DNA of 64,000 bases, taken from positions 62,001-126,000 of the forward strand of contig NZ_JAEINN010000012.1 of assembly GCF_016342405.1 (NCBI RefSeq). Reading direction: 5' to 3'. Under the pieces are notes generated by a model. That model was not told the DNA's origin. It did no database searches and saw nothing but the letters and a program-made list of their open reading frames with translations. This document shows positions 1 to 8,284 of the stretch, piece after piece (position 1 is the stretch's first letter; every line of letters starts with the position of its first letter). The position numbers and the translations under genes are program-made. Origin of the DNA: Maridesulfovibrio ferrireducens. GTDB taxonomy: Bacteria > Desulfobacterota > Desulfovibrionia > Desulfovibrionales > Desulfovibrionaceae.

Positions 1-2
1 AC

Positions 3-1046
3 GTTGGCACCATAGAAAAAATTATTGGTGATTCAATGGCTGGTGCCATGCTTCTGAACAAGGGACTTCCTGCGGCGGTGACCCCTTATTATCTGGGAGT
101 CGTAGCCTCTTCCGGTACAGCGGGGCTTCGGCGCTGTATAGAACCGACCGTACATGAATTTATGGCTGATACGAATGAAAGTGTCGATCCTCTCGGGGAG
201 GAAGGGCACATGGTTGCTCCCGGATTAGTACATAGATATCCCGATCGTGTGTTGTTTCTGGTGACAGATTATTGTTCTACATATTGCCGTTATTGTACGC
301 GTTCCAGGCTGGTCGGTAAAACTGGACGTCCTCATTCTATGAAGAAGTGGAAAAGTGCGATTGCGTACATTAAAAGAACTCCCGTTATACGTGATGTTCT
401 TTTGTCAGGCGGAGATCCGCTGACTCTTCCGGATGAAAAGCTGGATTGGTTGTTGACTGAATTGCGCGCCATTCCACATGTGGAAATTGTCCGTATCGGA
501 ACTAAAGTACCGGCTGTTTTGCCTCAGCGCATTACTCCGGAATTAGTGGCAATGCTTAGAAAGCATCATCCGCTTTTCATGAGTTTACATTTTACTCATC
601 CAGATGAGCTGACTGCTGAAACAGCAAAAGCATGTGCCATGTTGGCGGATGCAGGTATTCCACTGGGAAGTCAGACTGTTCTTTTGAAAGATGTGAATGA
701 TGATGTTGATACCATGAAAAAGTTGATGCAGGGACTACTCAAGGTCAGAGTTCGCCCTTATTACTTGTATCAGTGTGATCCGATACCCGGCTCAGCCCAT
801 TTCAGAACCCGGGTGGAAAAAGGTCTGGAAATTATACAGGGACTCAGAGGCCATACTTCCGGTTACGCAGTTCCCAATTATGTGATTGATGCTCCCGGAG
901 GAGGAGGTAAAATTCCGCTTCTGCCTGAGTATTATGTGGGTAGAGATGAAAAAGGTGTTCTTCTTAGGAATTACGAAGGCAATATATACAATTACCCTGA
1001 TCCAGAGCCGAATGCTGAAGCATGTCTTGGGTCATTGAGGGCATAA
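3..1046 (+). CDS. KamA/AblA-family radical SAM aminomutase (5' partial)
   Basis: Radical SAM, PLP-dependent enzyme of the lysine 2,3-aminomutase family, which moves an alpha-amino group to the beta carbon. The reading frame is open to the left edge, so the true start lies upstream. Counting from the first in-window ATG (position 36), the 4Fe-4S motif CxxxCxxC is at residues 80-87 (CSTYCRYC), followed by LSGGDPL. The PLP-binding lysine motif PGGGGK is at about residue 292. It ends 1 base before an ATP-grasp gene, so it is the first visible gene of a coupled cluster. The substrate cannot be told from sequence: lysine is the family default, but the neighbouring genes suggest a dedicated pathway rather than lysine fermentation or EF-P modification. 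Confidence 0.88.
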   Translation, partial: VGTIEKIIGDSMAGAMLLNKGLPAAVTPYYLGVVASSGTAGLRRCIEPTVHEFMADTNESVDPLGEEGHMVAPGLVHRYPDRVLFLVTDYCSTYCRYCTRSRLVGKTGRPHSMKKWKSAIAYIKRTPVIRDVLLSGGDPLTLPDEKLDWLLTELRAIPHVEIVRIGTKVPAVLPQRITPELVAMLRKHHPLFMSLHFTHPDELTAETAKACAMLADAGIPLGSQTVLLKDVNDDVDTMKKLMQGLLKVRVRPYYLYQCDPIPGSAHFRTRVEKGLEIIQGLRGHTSGYAVPNYVIDAPGGGGKIPLLPEYYVGRDEKGVLLRNYEGNIYNYPDPEPNAEACLGSLRA

Positions 1047-1047
1047 A

Positions 1048-2049
1048 ATGAAAATAGGCATGACATACGATCTCAAAGACGACTACCTTAAACGGGGTTT
1101 GTCTTATGAAGAGGCCGCAGAATTCGATTCCGAAGTGACTATTGCAGGAATCGAGAACGTTTTAAAAAAAAGCGGTCACACCGTGGACCGTATCGGGAAT
1201 ATCACTGATCTGGTGTCCCGGCTCGCGTCAGGCGGAACATGGGATATGGTCTTTAATATTGCTGAAGGCCTTAAAGGTCTCGGCCGTGAAGCTCAGGTTC
1301 CGGCTTTGCTGGACGCGTGGGGTATTCCTTATACTTTTTCCGGCCCTGAACTGATGTCATTAACCTTACACAAAGCCATGACAAACGCCGTGGTGCGCTC
1401 TTTGGGAGTCGCAACTGCGGATAATTTTCTGGTCAGAAATGTGGAAGAAATTTCGCTCGTGAATCTTCCGTTTCCGCTTTTTGCCAAACCGGTAGCGGAA
1501 GGCACGAGTAAGGGGATCAGCAGCCGGTCTTTGCTTCATAATAAAGCCGGACTTCGGAGTATCTGTACTGAACTGCTTGAAAATTTCAAACAGCCTGTTT
1601 TGGTGGAAACATTTTTGCCAGGCCGCGAGTTCACAGTAGGTTTGCTTGGCAGCGGAAGTGACAGCCGGATTGCCGGAGTCATTGAAGTCGCGGCTGTCGG
1701 AAAAGGCGATTCTTCTGCATATACTTATGAGAATAAGCAGGAATGGAAGGATCGGGTTTCTTACGAACTTGTTGATGATGAAGCCGCTATGAGTGCTGCT
1801 TCGTTAGCTATTAAAGCATGGCGCGGTATGGGATGTCTTGATGCCGGACGAGTAGACGTTCGTCTAGGACGGGATGGAGCTCCCAGATTTATCGAGGTTA
1901 ATCCCCTTCCGGGGTTGAATCCCGAAAGCTCAGACCTTCCCATTCTGTGGGCTCTTGGCGGTGGCAAATATGAAAGTTTAATTAAAGAAATTTTACACTC
2001 CGCAATCCTTCGTCAGGGGCGGGTAGAAGCCTACAGGGGCGCTGCATAA
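1048..2049 (+). CDS. D-Ala-D-Ala ligase-like ATP-grasp protein 1
   Basis: ATP-grasp carboxylate-amine ligase of 333 aa related to D-alanine-D-alanine ligase. Visible signatures are the Ddl-like segment FNIAEGLKG in the N-terminal third, a glycine-rich EGTSKGI nucleotide-binding loop, and the Mg-ATP site segment FIEVNPLPGLNP near the C-terminus. Such enzymes activate a carboxylate as an acyl phosphate and join it to an amine. It starts 1 base after the aminomutase stop and its stop overlaps the start of a second ATP-grasp gene (TAATG), so the genes are translationally coupled. It is unlikely to be the housekeeping Ddl because it sits with an aminomutase, a paralogue and an acetyltransferase. 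Substrates are unknown. Confidence 0.85.
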   Translation: MKIGMTYDLKDDYLKRGLSYEEAAEFDSEVTIAGIENVLKKSGHTVDRIGNITDLVSRLASGGTWDMVFNIAEGLKGLGREAQVPALLDAWGIPYTFSGPELMSLTLHKAMTNAVVRSLGVATADNFLVRNVEEISLVNLPFPLFAKPVAEGTSKGISSRSLLHNKAGLRSICTELLENFKQPVLVETFLPGREFTVGLLGSGSDSRIAGVIEVAAVGKGDSSAYTYENKQEWKDRVSYELVDDEAAMSAASLAIKAWRGMGCLDAGRVDVRLGRDGAPRFIEVNPLPGLNPESSDLPILWALGGGKYESLIKEILHSAILRQGRVEAYRGAA

Positions 2050-3047
2050 TGAAAAAGATTGCCGCAATTGTGCGAAATCACGTTTCCCCCAACGCTTCGA
2101 TGGATGTTCAGGACGTAATCAATCAAAGTCGTTTCGTGAGTCGAGTGCTTCGCGAACAGGGCTGGAGCGTTGTTGAAGTGGAACTGGGCACTGATATAGG
2201 AGAGGTTGTGTCTACATTGCGGGGAATCAGGCCATATGTTGTTTTCAACCTCGTTGAAAGTTTCATGGGCTCGGATGAGTTAGCTAGCATGGCTCCTGTG
2301 ATATTCAGGAATCTAGGACTGTCATATACAGGAGCGGAAAGTCCTGTGCTGTTTATGACCAATGACAAGTTAGCCGCTAAACGTCATATGCTGTCTGTTG
2401 CTTTGCCGACTCCGTTCGGACTTGATGAAATAGGGCTTAAACGAGGACGTTTTAACCGTCCGGGGCGCTACATAATTAAAAGCCGATACGAACATGCTTC
2501 CCTTGGACTCGATGAAACGTCAGTGGTTTACGCCGAGAAAGCCGAAGATCTTCTTGCGGCAATGGACGACCAAAGGTCGCGGTTGGGCGGTTTCTGTATT
2601 GCTGAGGAGTTTATTGCTGGGCGTGAATTCAGTGTTTCTCTCCTTGAATCACCCAATGGAGAGTGCCTGATTCTCGGTTCTGCTGAAATTGCTTTCAGAG
2701 CCGACATGCCTGTGAAAATCGTCGGCTATGAAGCAAAGTGGGAAGAAGGCTCTGACGCGGATAAATCCACTGTCAGAGGGTTTGGGTTTCGTAAAGCGGA
2801 GCCTGAGTTGTCACGTCTTCTGGAAAAAACTGCGTTTGATTGCTGGGAGGAGATGGGACTCAGCGGGTATGCCCGTGTTGATTTCCGGGTTGATGATAAG
2901 GGGAGTGTTTACATCATTGATGTTAATGCCAACCCGTGTCTCTCGGAAGATGCGGGATTCATAGCGACGGCAATAGAAGTTGGCTGGAAATCTGAGGCTG
3001 TCATTTCCGCAATCGTAAAAAGTGCTTTAGGAAGATATGCAAATTAA
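2049..3047 (+). CDS. D-Ala-D-Ala ligase-like ATP-grasp protein 2
   Basis: Second ATP-grasp ligase of the cluster, 332 aa, sharing only the general fold with its neighbour. Signatures include VVFNLVES in the N-terminal part, TNDKLAAKRHM preceding the ATP-grasp domain, the IAEEFIAGREFSVSLL strand and the metal-ATP site IDVNANPCLSEDAG near the C-terminus. Its ATG uses the last base of the preceding stop codon and its own end overlaps the acetyltransferase by 11 bases. Two consecutive, diverged ligases suggest two successive amide- or ester-forming steps, or a heterodimeric ligase. The substrate is not predictable from sequence. Confidence 0.85.
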   Translation: MKKIAAIVRNHVSPNASMDVQDVINQSRFVSRVLREQGWSVVEVELGTDIGEVVSTLRGIRPYVVFNLVESFMGSDELASMAPVIFRNLGLSYTGAESPVLFMTNDKLAAKRHMLSVALPTPFGLDEIGLKRGRFNRPGRYIIKSRYEHASLGLDETSVVYAEKAEDLLAAMDDQRSRLGGFCIAEEFIAGREFSVSLLESPNGECLILGSAEIAFRADMPVKIVGYEAKWEEGSDADKSTVRGFGFRKAEPELSRLLEKTAFDCWEEMGLSGYARVDFRVDDKGSVYIIDVNANPCLSEDAGFIATAIEVGWKSEAVISAIVKSALGRYAN

Positions 3048-3582
3048 ACGAAATTGCGCGGATATAGTCACTCCTGAAGTTTTGCCCTATGAGATTTGTT
3101 TTTTGACTGAACTTGTTTTCGATGATGTCAAAAAACTTTGTTCAATGACTGCTCAGACAGGCTTTTTCTCAGAAGAGGAAGTGCTGATTGTTGAAGAGTT
3201 GGCATGGGCTTCCATTTCCGAAGGAGAGAAAAGTGGTTATCACTTTTTGCTGGTCCTCCCGCAGCATGAGGGGGGTGCAAATCCTTTAGGATTTGCCTGT
3301 TACGGGCCGATTCCGGGAACAAAAGACAGCTGGGATCTTTATTGGATTGTAGTTGATGAAAAAGTTCAGGGATGCGGATACGGCAGAAGAATTATCAAGG
3401 AAGTTGAGAGCCGTATACGGGCTGTTGACGGAAGAAAAATATTCTTGGAAACATCATCCCGAGAAGAATACTCTTCAACCAGAGGCTTCTATGAGTCCAG
3501 TGGCTATGTATTGGAATCCCGTCTTTTGGATTATTATGACCGTGGCGAAGATTGTATAATATTTGTAAAAGAACTGATCTAA
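3037..3582 (+). CDS. GNAT-family N-acetyltransferase
   Basis: Acetyl-CoA-dependent N-acyltransferase of 181 aa. The GNAT pyrophosphate-binding motif Q-x-x-G-x-G is at residues 111-116 (QGCGYG), preceded by the LYWIVVD beta strand. The C-terminal FYESSGY segment is typical of the acceptor-side helix and strand. The start overlaps the end of the preceding ATP-grasp gene and has AGGAAG just upstream. An acetyltransferase beside a KamA homologue recalls the ablA-ablB pair that makes N-epsilon-acetyl-beta-lysine, but the two intervening ATP-grasp genes make this a different pathway. The acceptor amine is unknown. Confidence 0.8.
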   Translation: MQIKRNCADIVTPEVLPYEICFLTELVFDDVKKLCSMTAQTGFFSEEEVLIVEELAWASISEGEKSGYHFLLVLPQHEGGANPLGFACYGPIPGTKDSWDLYWIVVDEKVQGCGYGRRIIKEVESRIRAVDGRKIFLETSSREEYSSTRGFYESSGYVLESRLLDYYDRGEDCIIFVKELI

Positions 3583-3622
3583 ACTGAACCGGCTGATTTT
3601 AAATTTTGCCGGAGAGATTTTT

Positions 3623-3898
3623 ATGAAAAAAACAAATGGACTGACAAAAATTTGCGGACGAGTTTTACCGTGGGAAAAGAGTCCTGAAGATTCTTATCTG
3701 CTTATGATCGCAACGGATGAAAATGAGCACCTTGTGGTTGATCAGACTAATGCCGGAATAGACTTGGAAGATTACGTAGGCGACTGGGTTGATGCTTCTG
3801 GCGTAATTAGAAAAGGTGAAAGTTGTCTGCGCATTTGCGTACACTCTTTTCAGGTTTCCGACGAAGACGATTGGGACGAGGAAGATGACGGCTGGTAG
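3623..3898 (+). CDS. small acidic hypothetical protein
   Basis: Protein of 91 aa with no family I recognise. It has alternating hydrophobic strands (residues about 10-75, for example LLMIATDEN, WVDASGVI) compatible with a small beta-barrel such as an OB fold, and ends in an Asp/Glu-rich tail (about residues 80-91). There is no signal peptide or membrane segment. AGAGAT precedes the ATG. It follows the acetyltransferase by 40 bases in the same direction and is directly followed by a terminator, so it probably ends the transcription unit. No function can be assigned. Confidence 0.6.
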   Translation: MKKTNGLTKICGRVLPWEKSPEDSYLLMIATDENEHLVVDQTNAGIDLEDYVGDWVDASGVIRKGESCLRICVHSFQVSDEDDWDEEDDGW

Positions 3899-3921
3899 AA
3901 AATTACAGATTAGTATTATTT

Positions 3922-3959
3922 GCCCGGCGCTTCAGTTTATGAAACGTCGGGCTTTTTTG
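3922..3959 (+). terminator. rho-independent terminator after the aminomutase cluster
   Basis: GCCCGGCG and CGTCGGGC form an 8-bp stem with one G-U pair, followed by TTTTTT. It ends the rightward aminomutase/ATP-grasp unit just before the convergent lpxB gene. Confidence 0.8.
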
Positions 3960-3980
3960 TGTCTTGTGAATACTTATTTT

Positions 3981-5108
3981 TTATAGAGAATTAAGATCGT
4001 CATGAATTATTTCAGCAACTCTGTCCGCAACTCCCGGCTCTCCGATCATTTTACGAAGATCTTTTAGCTCATTTCTGACCGCAGCGGCTGAGGCAGGATT
4101 TTCAATCCACTCACGCATATGGGGATAAAAAAACTTAGCTGAGGCTTTTTCGAGCAGGCACTCAGGAAGAATGGGTTTGTCGGGGATTAAATTGGCAAGG
4201 CTCACATATTTCACGGATATAATTTTTCGGGCTAGGAACGCTGAAAATGCTGACATTTTGTATGCGACCAGTGTTGGCGTGCCGATAAGGGCGCATTCAA
4301 GTGTTGCAGTGCCGGACGCTGCCATGATTACATTTGAGTTGCGCATTAACCTATAGCGGTTTTCAGGCTGATTAATGGTGACGGGAATATTGGAAGGCCA
4401 GAAACTGCGTAATTTTTTTTCTGTCACTCCCGGAGCGCGTGCTATTGAAAATTTCAGATAAGGAAAATCTGCAAGCAGCATTTCGGCTGTTTTAGCAAAT
4501 TCCGGTAGTAGTGAAGAGATTTCTTTGCTTCTACTGCCTGGAAGAATTCCCACGAGATTCGGGTCAGGATCTATTGCATCAAGTTCTGCAAGTGGAATCA
4601 GGTCCAGCAGAGGGTGTCCTACATACTGAGCGTCTACTCCGCGATCTTTAAAAAATTTCTGTTCGAAGGGTAGAATGCATAAAATTTTACGTACATATTT
4701 TTGCAGGAATTTGGCTCTTCCCTGCCGCCAGGCCCATATTTGCGGCGTAATGTAATAATATACCGGAATGCCGAGTTCATGGGCAATCTTGGCGACCCTG
4801 AAATTAAAGTCTGGGCAGTCAATTAATATGACAGCCTTGGGGCGTTCCGCTTTCAGAATGTCCTTGATTTGTCCGAATAATTTTAACAGACGGGGCAGTT
4901 TGGGAAATACTTCGGTAAAACCTACGAGGGAAATCAACTGCATAGGGTAGCGGATGTCACACCCCGCTTTTTCCATTGCTGATCCGCCCATACCTAAAAT
5001 TTTCAGGTCGGGGTCTTTATTTATAAGTTTGGAAGCAAGCAATGCGCCGTGCATATCACCGGAAGCTTCCCCTGCGTTAATCCAGATGCTGTTGTTTATT
5101 TTGCTCAT
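3981..5108 (-). CDS. lpxB: lipid-A-disaccharide synthase
   Basis: Glycosyltransferase (GT19) of 375 aa that joins UDP-diacylglucosamine and lipid X into lipid A disaccharide on the inner membrane. The N-terminus has the family hallmark NAGEASGDMHGA, followed by ILGMGGSAMEKAG. The middle carries YYITPQIWAWR and the C-terminal half has GILPGSRSKEI and MAASGTATLECAL, all LpxB signatures. Length matches the usual 370-390 aa. It is transcribed alone here, divergent from a small helical protein gene. Its presence shows a lipopolysaccharide-containing outer membrane. Confidence 0.95.
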   Translation of the reverse strand: MSKINNSIWINAGEASGDMHGALLASKLINKDPDLKILGMGGSAMEKAGCDIRYPMQLISLVGFTEVFPKLPRLLKLFGQIKDILKAERPKAVILIDCPDFNFRVAKIAHELGIPVYYYITPQIWAWRQGRAKFLQKYVRKILCILPFEQKFFKDRGVDAQYVGHPLLDLIPLAELDAIDPDPNLVGILPGSRSKEISSLLPEFAKTAEMLLADFPYLKFSIARAPGVTEKKLRSFWPSNIPVTINQPENRYRLMRNSNVIMAASGTATLECALIGTPTLVAYKMSAFSAFLARKIISVKYVSLANLIPDKPILPECLLEKASAKFFYPHMREWIENPASAAAVRNELKDLRKMIGEPGVADRVAEIIHDDLNSL

Positions 5109-5317
5109 GTCTGTATTTATTTAATAAGTTATAAAAAATGATAATACGTTTGCTGCGTAAAAAAGGCAACGGTTGTGCTGCAGAGGGTGTCGGATGGATA
5201 TTTAGAAGGCAGCTTAATCAAGGTTGTATGCTGAATTACTTGCAATAACGTATAAAATGGTGTTAATTCGATATAGCTAACAAGGGGTTTATTAACATTA
5301 TTTTTAAGGAGTGCGAG

Positions 5318-5578
5318 ATGGCTCAGAAGAACGTAAAAAAGATGATGGGCGTGCTGTCCGGAGTCTTTGTCCATACCGGCAATCTTTCCAAAGAAGAAGC
5401 CATGAAAATGACAGGCATGGATGAAGCTGAATTTAAAACTGTTTATGATAAAGCTGCGAATGTTGTTAAAAAGCTTGAAAGCTATGACACCGCTGCTGAA
5501 AAGTATGACAAATTTTCTGAACACCTTTGGGAAGAACTTCAGGAATATGTTAAAAAGTTCGGTCCATTCGGAGTTTAA
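5318..5578 (+). CDS. small helical hypothetical protein
   Basis: Soluble protein of 86 aa, rich in Lys, Glu and Ala with regular heptad-like spacing, so probably all-helical. There is no signal peptide or membrane segment. A good ribosome binding site (AAGGAG) lies 6 bases before the ATG. It stands alone between lpxB (divergent) and its own terminator, so it is a monocistronic unit. I do not recognise the family. Confidence 0.65.
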   Translation: MAQKNVKKMMGVLSGVFVHTGNLSKEEAMKMTGMDEAEFKTVYDKAANVVKKLESYDTAAEKYDKFSEHLWEELQEYVKKFGPFGV

Positions 5579-5596
5579 TTAATTTTTATCCGATCC

Positions 5597-5634
5597 AAAA
5601 GGGGAGGTCTGTGAGGACTTCCCTTTTTTATTTA
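5597..5634 (+). terminator. rho-independent terminator after the 86-aa gene
   Basis: GGGAGGTC and GGACTTCCC form a stem with one G-U pair around a TGTGA loop, followed by a TTTTTT run. It lies between the small helical gene and the convergent prepilin peptidase gene. Confidence 0.8.
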
Positions 5635-5637
5635 TGT

Positions 5638-6435
5638 TTAGCCGAGTAAATACCATAACCAGAATGGTTCTGCGTAAAGAATGCTGAGCATTGCTCCCAG
5701 AGCCAGAAAAGGCCCGAAGGGGATCATGCTTCCATACTCTCTCTTTTTTACCAGCATCATAATAAGTCCCGCGCATAATCCCGAAAAAGCGGCAATCGTA
5801 ATTACAAGCGGAAGGTTTTGCGGTCCGGCTAACGCTCCTATCATGCACATAATTTTTACATCACCGAGCCCCAATCCTTCAACTCCTTTGAGTCCGCGAT
5901 AAAGAAGCCTCAGCGACCAGAACATTCCTCCGCCGAGAACTGCTCCGAGCAGAGCTCCTTCCCATCCTACATTTGTGAACAGAGCCGCGCAGGGAATGGC
6001 TGCTATTGAACCGGGGATGGTTATGATGTCCGGGAGGATAAAAGTTTTCAGGTCGATAAAAGATGCGACAATCATAAGTCCGCCGAAAAACATGTACATA
6101 ATCCATAAAGTTGATGGACCGTACATAAACATTAGTAAAATTGCCCATAATATGGAAACGGATTCTATTACCGGATACATGGGGCTGATCGGTTTGCGGC
6201 ATTCCGAACATTTTCCTCTCAGTAAAAAAAAGCTCACCAGTGGAATATTTTCATACCACTTGATTTTATGTCCGCACTCAGGGCACATTGAGCGTGGCGG
6301 ATTTGTAAGGGTTTGTCCTGCAATATAGCGGTATACAGCACATGCATAAAAACTGCCGAGCACTGCGCCGATTAGGGCTGCTGCTGTAATCGCGGCGGGA
6401 GATGCATTCATAAAATTTATTGTGGATAATGGCAT
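5638..6435 (-). CDS. pilD: prepilin peptidase / N-methyltransferase (A24 family)
   Basis: Inner-membrane aspartic protease of 265 aa that cleaves and N-methylates type IV pilin-like precursors. The N-terminal cytoplasmic loop carries the two zinc-binding Cys pairs (CPECGHKIKW and CSECRKPISP). The catalytic aspartates are in the conserved contexts FIDLKTFILPD and GLGLGDVKI. About eight hydrophobic segments fit the known topology. No pilin genes are nearby, so its clients (type IV pili or type II secretion pseudopilins) must be encoded elsewhere. Confidence 0.92.
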   Translation of the reverse strand: MPLSTINFMNASPAAITAAALIGAVLGSFYACAVYRYIAGQTLTNPPRSMCPECGHKIKWYENIPLVSFFLLRGKCSECRKPISPMYPVIESVSILWAILLMFMYGPSTLWIMYMFFGGLMIVASFIDLKTFILPDIITIPGSIAAIPCAALFTNVGWEGALLGAVLGGGMFWSLRLLYRGLKGVEGLGLGDVKIMCMIGALAGPQNLPLVITIAAFSGLCAGLIMMLVKKREYGSMIPFGPFLALGAMLSILYAEPFWLWYLLG

Positions 6436-6554
6436 GATGATCAGGTCTTACTCGAAGATTTATGGTTTTCTTGCAAAAAAAATTAGTTTAACAAAGTCAC
6501 TCAGATATGATTACGACAGTTATCGGGATTGAACAAGTTTTCAAGGAGACCCCA

Positions 6555-7844
6555 ATGAGCGGTAAATATAGACTTATTCCAGAGCTTGAACCTGAGGAAT
6601 TAGCGAAGAAGCAGCTTGAAGGACTCAAGTGGACGGTCTCTCATACTGCTGAGAACTGTCCGTTTTATGCTTCGCAATATAAAGAAAAATCTATTGAACC
6701 CGGTGAGATAAAAACTCTGGATGATATTAGAAAACTTCCTTTTACCTCCGCAGATGATTTGAAAGACGGCTACCCGTTGCCGCTTTTGTCTGTTCCTGAG
6801 GAACAAGTCGTAAGAATCCACGGTTCAAGCGGAACAACCGGAAAACGGAAAATTTTATCGTACACTCAAAAAGATCTTGATACATGGAAAAATATGTTTG
6901 CCCGCTGTTACGAACTTGCCGGGCTGACAACTCTTGATCGGGTGCAGATTTGTGTGGGGTATGGTCTCTGGACTGCCGGGGCCGGATTCCAACTCGGTTC
7001 TGAACATTTCGGAGCAATGACTCTGCCTGTCGGGCCGGGAATGCTGGAAATTCAACTTCAAATTTTGGTTGATCTAGAGGCTACATGTCTTTGCTCGACC
7101 GCCTCCATGGCGCTGCTTTTGGGCGAAGAGGCTCACAAGGCGGGTTTAACTGATAAGCTTAAACTCAAGCGTTGTATTTTCGGAGGAGAAGCTCATACTC
7201 CCAAAATGCGTAAACAGTTTGAAGAGTCACTCGGGCTTGAATCAAGTCACGATATTTCCGGTATGACCGAGCTTTATGGGCCGGGAGCGGGCATTGAATG
7301 TCAGGCTCATGACGGAATTCATTATTGGGGTGATGAATACATTGTTGAAATTATTGATCCCGTTACTCTTGAACCTGTCGCAGATGGTGAAACAGGGGAA
7401 CTTGTTGTTACTACACTCAATAAAGAAGCTTCTCCGCTTGTGCGTTACCGGACTCATGACCTAACCCGGATTATTCCCGGAAAGTGCTCATGCGGGTGTT
7501 CTATGCCGCGTCATGACCATATTTCAGGTCGAAGCGATGATATGTTTATCTTCCGTGGTGTAAATATTTATCCGGGGCAGATCGGTTCTGTGCTTGAATT
7601 TTTCTCGGAAGCCAGTTCGGAGTATCAGATTTTTCTAGAAAGACGCGAAGGACTTGATCACATGTCTGTCAGGGTTGAGCGTAAACCCGGGATCTCCGCA
7701 GAAAATGATGCAAATCTAGCCAAAGCTATTTGTGATAGAATCCGTAAATTTATTTTGGTCAGGGCAAATGTTCAAATTTTGAAGCCCGGACTTTTGCCGA
7801 GAAGTTTCGCAAAAACAAAACGTGTTTTTGATGAGAGATCTTGA
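6555..7844 (+). CDS. phenylacetate-CoA ligase family protein
   Basis: AMP-forming acyl-CoA ligase of 429 aa, the usual length of PaaK. Seen are the ATP-binding loop HGSSGTTGKRK, the segments CIFGGEAHTPKMR and SGMTELYGPGAG, and the C-terminal hinge GRSDDMFIFRGVNIYP. I chose the ATG at 6555 because AAGGAG lies 6 bases upstream. An upstream in-frame ATG at 6507 adds 16 residues outside the family length. In strict anaerobes such genes often activate arylacetates made from aromatic amino acids, with indolepyruvate oxidoreductase. That partner is not in the window, so the substrate is inferred only by family. Confidence 0.88.
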   Translation: MSGKYRLIPELEPEELAKKQLEGLKWTVSHTAENCPFYASQYKEKSIEPGEIKTLDDIRKLPFTSADDLKDGYPLPLLSVPEEQVVRIHGSSGTTGKRKILSYTQKDLDTWKNMFARCYELAGLTTLDRVQICVGYGLWTAGAGFQLGSEHFGAMTLPVGPGMLEIQLQILVDLEATCLCSTASMALLLGEEAHKAGLTDKLKLKRCIFGGEAHTPKMRKQFEESLGLESSHDISGMTELYGPGAGIECQAHDGIHYWGDEYIVEIIDPVTLEPVADGETGELVVTTLNKEASPLVRYRTHDLTRIIPGKCSCGCSMPRHDHISGRSDDMFIFRGVNIYPGQIGSVLEFFSEASSEYQIFLERREGLDHMSVRVERKPGISAENDANLAKAICDRIRKFILVRANVQILKPGLLPRSFAKTKRVFDERS

Positions 7845-7885
7845 TTTAAATAGTTACTAATTAATTTACTTTTCAAATTATTAAA

Positions 7886-7935
7886 ATTCCAAGTTGTAAG
7901 CCGATGATAGAGGCTTACTGCTTGGAATTTTTATT
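7886..7935 (+). terminator. rho-independent terminator after phenylacetate-CoA ligase
   Basis: A long hairpin (17-base arms at 7886-7902 and 7912-7928, mismatched at two central positions) is followed by TTTTTAT. It ends the ligase transcript. Confidence 0.8.
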
Positions 7936-8045
7936 TATGAAGAATATTGAATAAAATATTTTAAGAAATTAAAATAATATGTAATTATGAAATAATATTT
8001 TTTAAGTGCTCATTCTTTTCGGTGGATATTTAAAAGGAGATGTTT

Positions 8046-8216
8046 ATGAGTAAGTTAATTTGTTCAATTATGTTGGCTATGTTTCTTTTTTCAGTAATTC
8101 CAGCTTGTACATGGATGGGAAAGCAGACTGGAAAGGTTACAGAAAGTGTGAAGGAATCTCCTGACGATTTTAAGGAAGGGTATGAGCAGGGTAAGCAGGA
8201 AATAAAAGATAAATAA
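8046..8216 (+). CDS. small putative lipoprotein, 56 aa
   Basis: Short gene with a strong ribosome binding site (AAAGGAGA about 6 bases before the ATG). Residues 2-20 form a signal peptide with one Lys and a hydrophobic core, ending in Cys21 in the context VIPAC. This is an acceptable though not ideal lipobox, because Pro-Ala replaces the usual small-residue pair. The mature part of about 36 residues is hydrophilic and Lys/Glu/Gln-rich, which suggests a short surface helix. It resembles entericidin-like small lipoproteins only in architecture. A perfect terminator hairpin follows directly. The function is unknown. Confidence 0.6.
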   Translation: MSKLICSIMLAMFLFSVIPACTWMGKQTGKVTESVKESPDDFKEGYEQGKQEIKDK

Positions 8217-8219
8217 AAA

Positions 8220-8255
8220 GGCCGCTGAACTGTTACAGTTCAGCGGCCTTTATTT
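8220..8255. terminator. bidirectional terminator between the small lipoprotein and pnp
   Basis: A perfect 13-bp inverted repeat (8220-8232 and 8236-8248, loop TTA) has A-rich sequence on the left and TTTATTTTG on the right. It can therefore serve both the lipoprotein (plus) and the end of the pnp operon (minus). Confidence 0.85.
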
Positions 8256-8284
8256 TGTAATTTAAGGCTTAGATCTTAAGTAGC

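Noticed and set aside
36-1046. ATG at 36 as the true start of the aminomutase
   Set aside because: The frame is open to the left edge, and about 70 residues of the usual N-terminal part of the family are missing, so the gene is cut by the window boundary.
5129-5524. A 131-aa minus-strand frame upstream of lpxB
   Set aside because: Composition is typical of antisense frames (Phe, His, Ser, Leu rich), and it opposes the better supported 86-aa gene.
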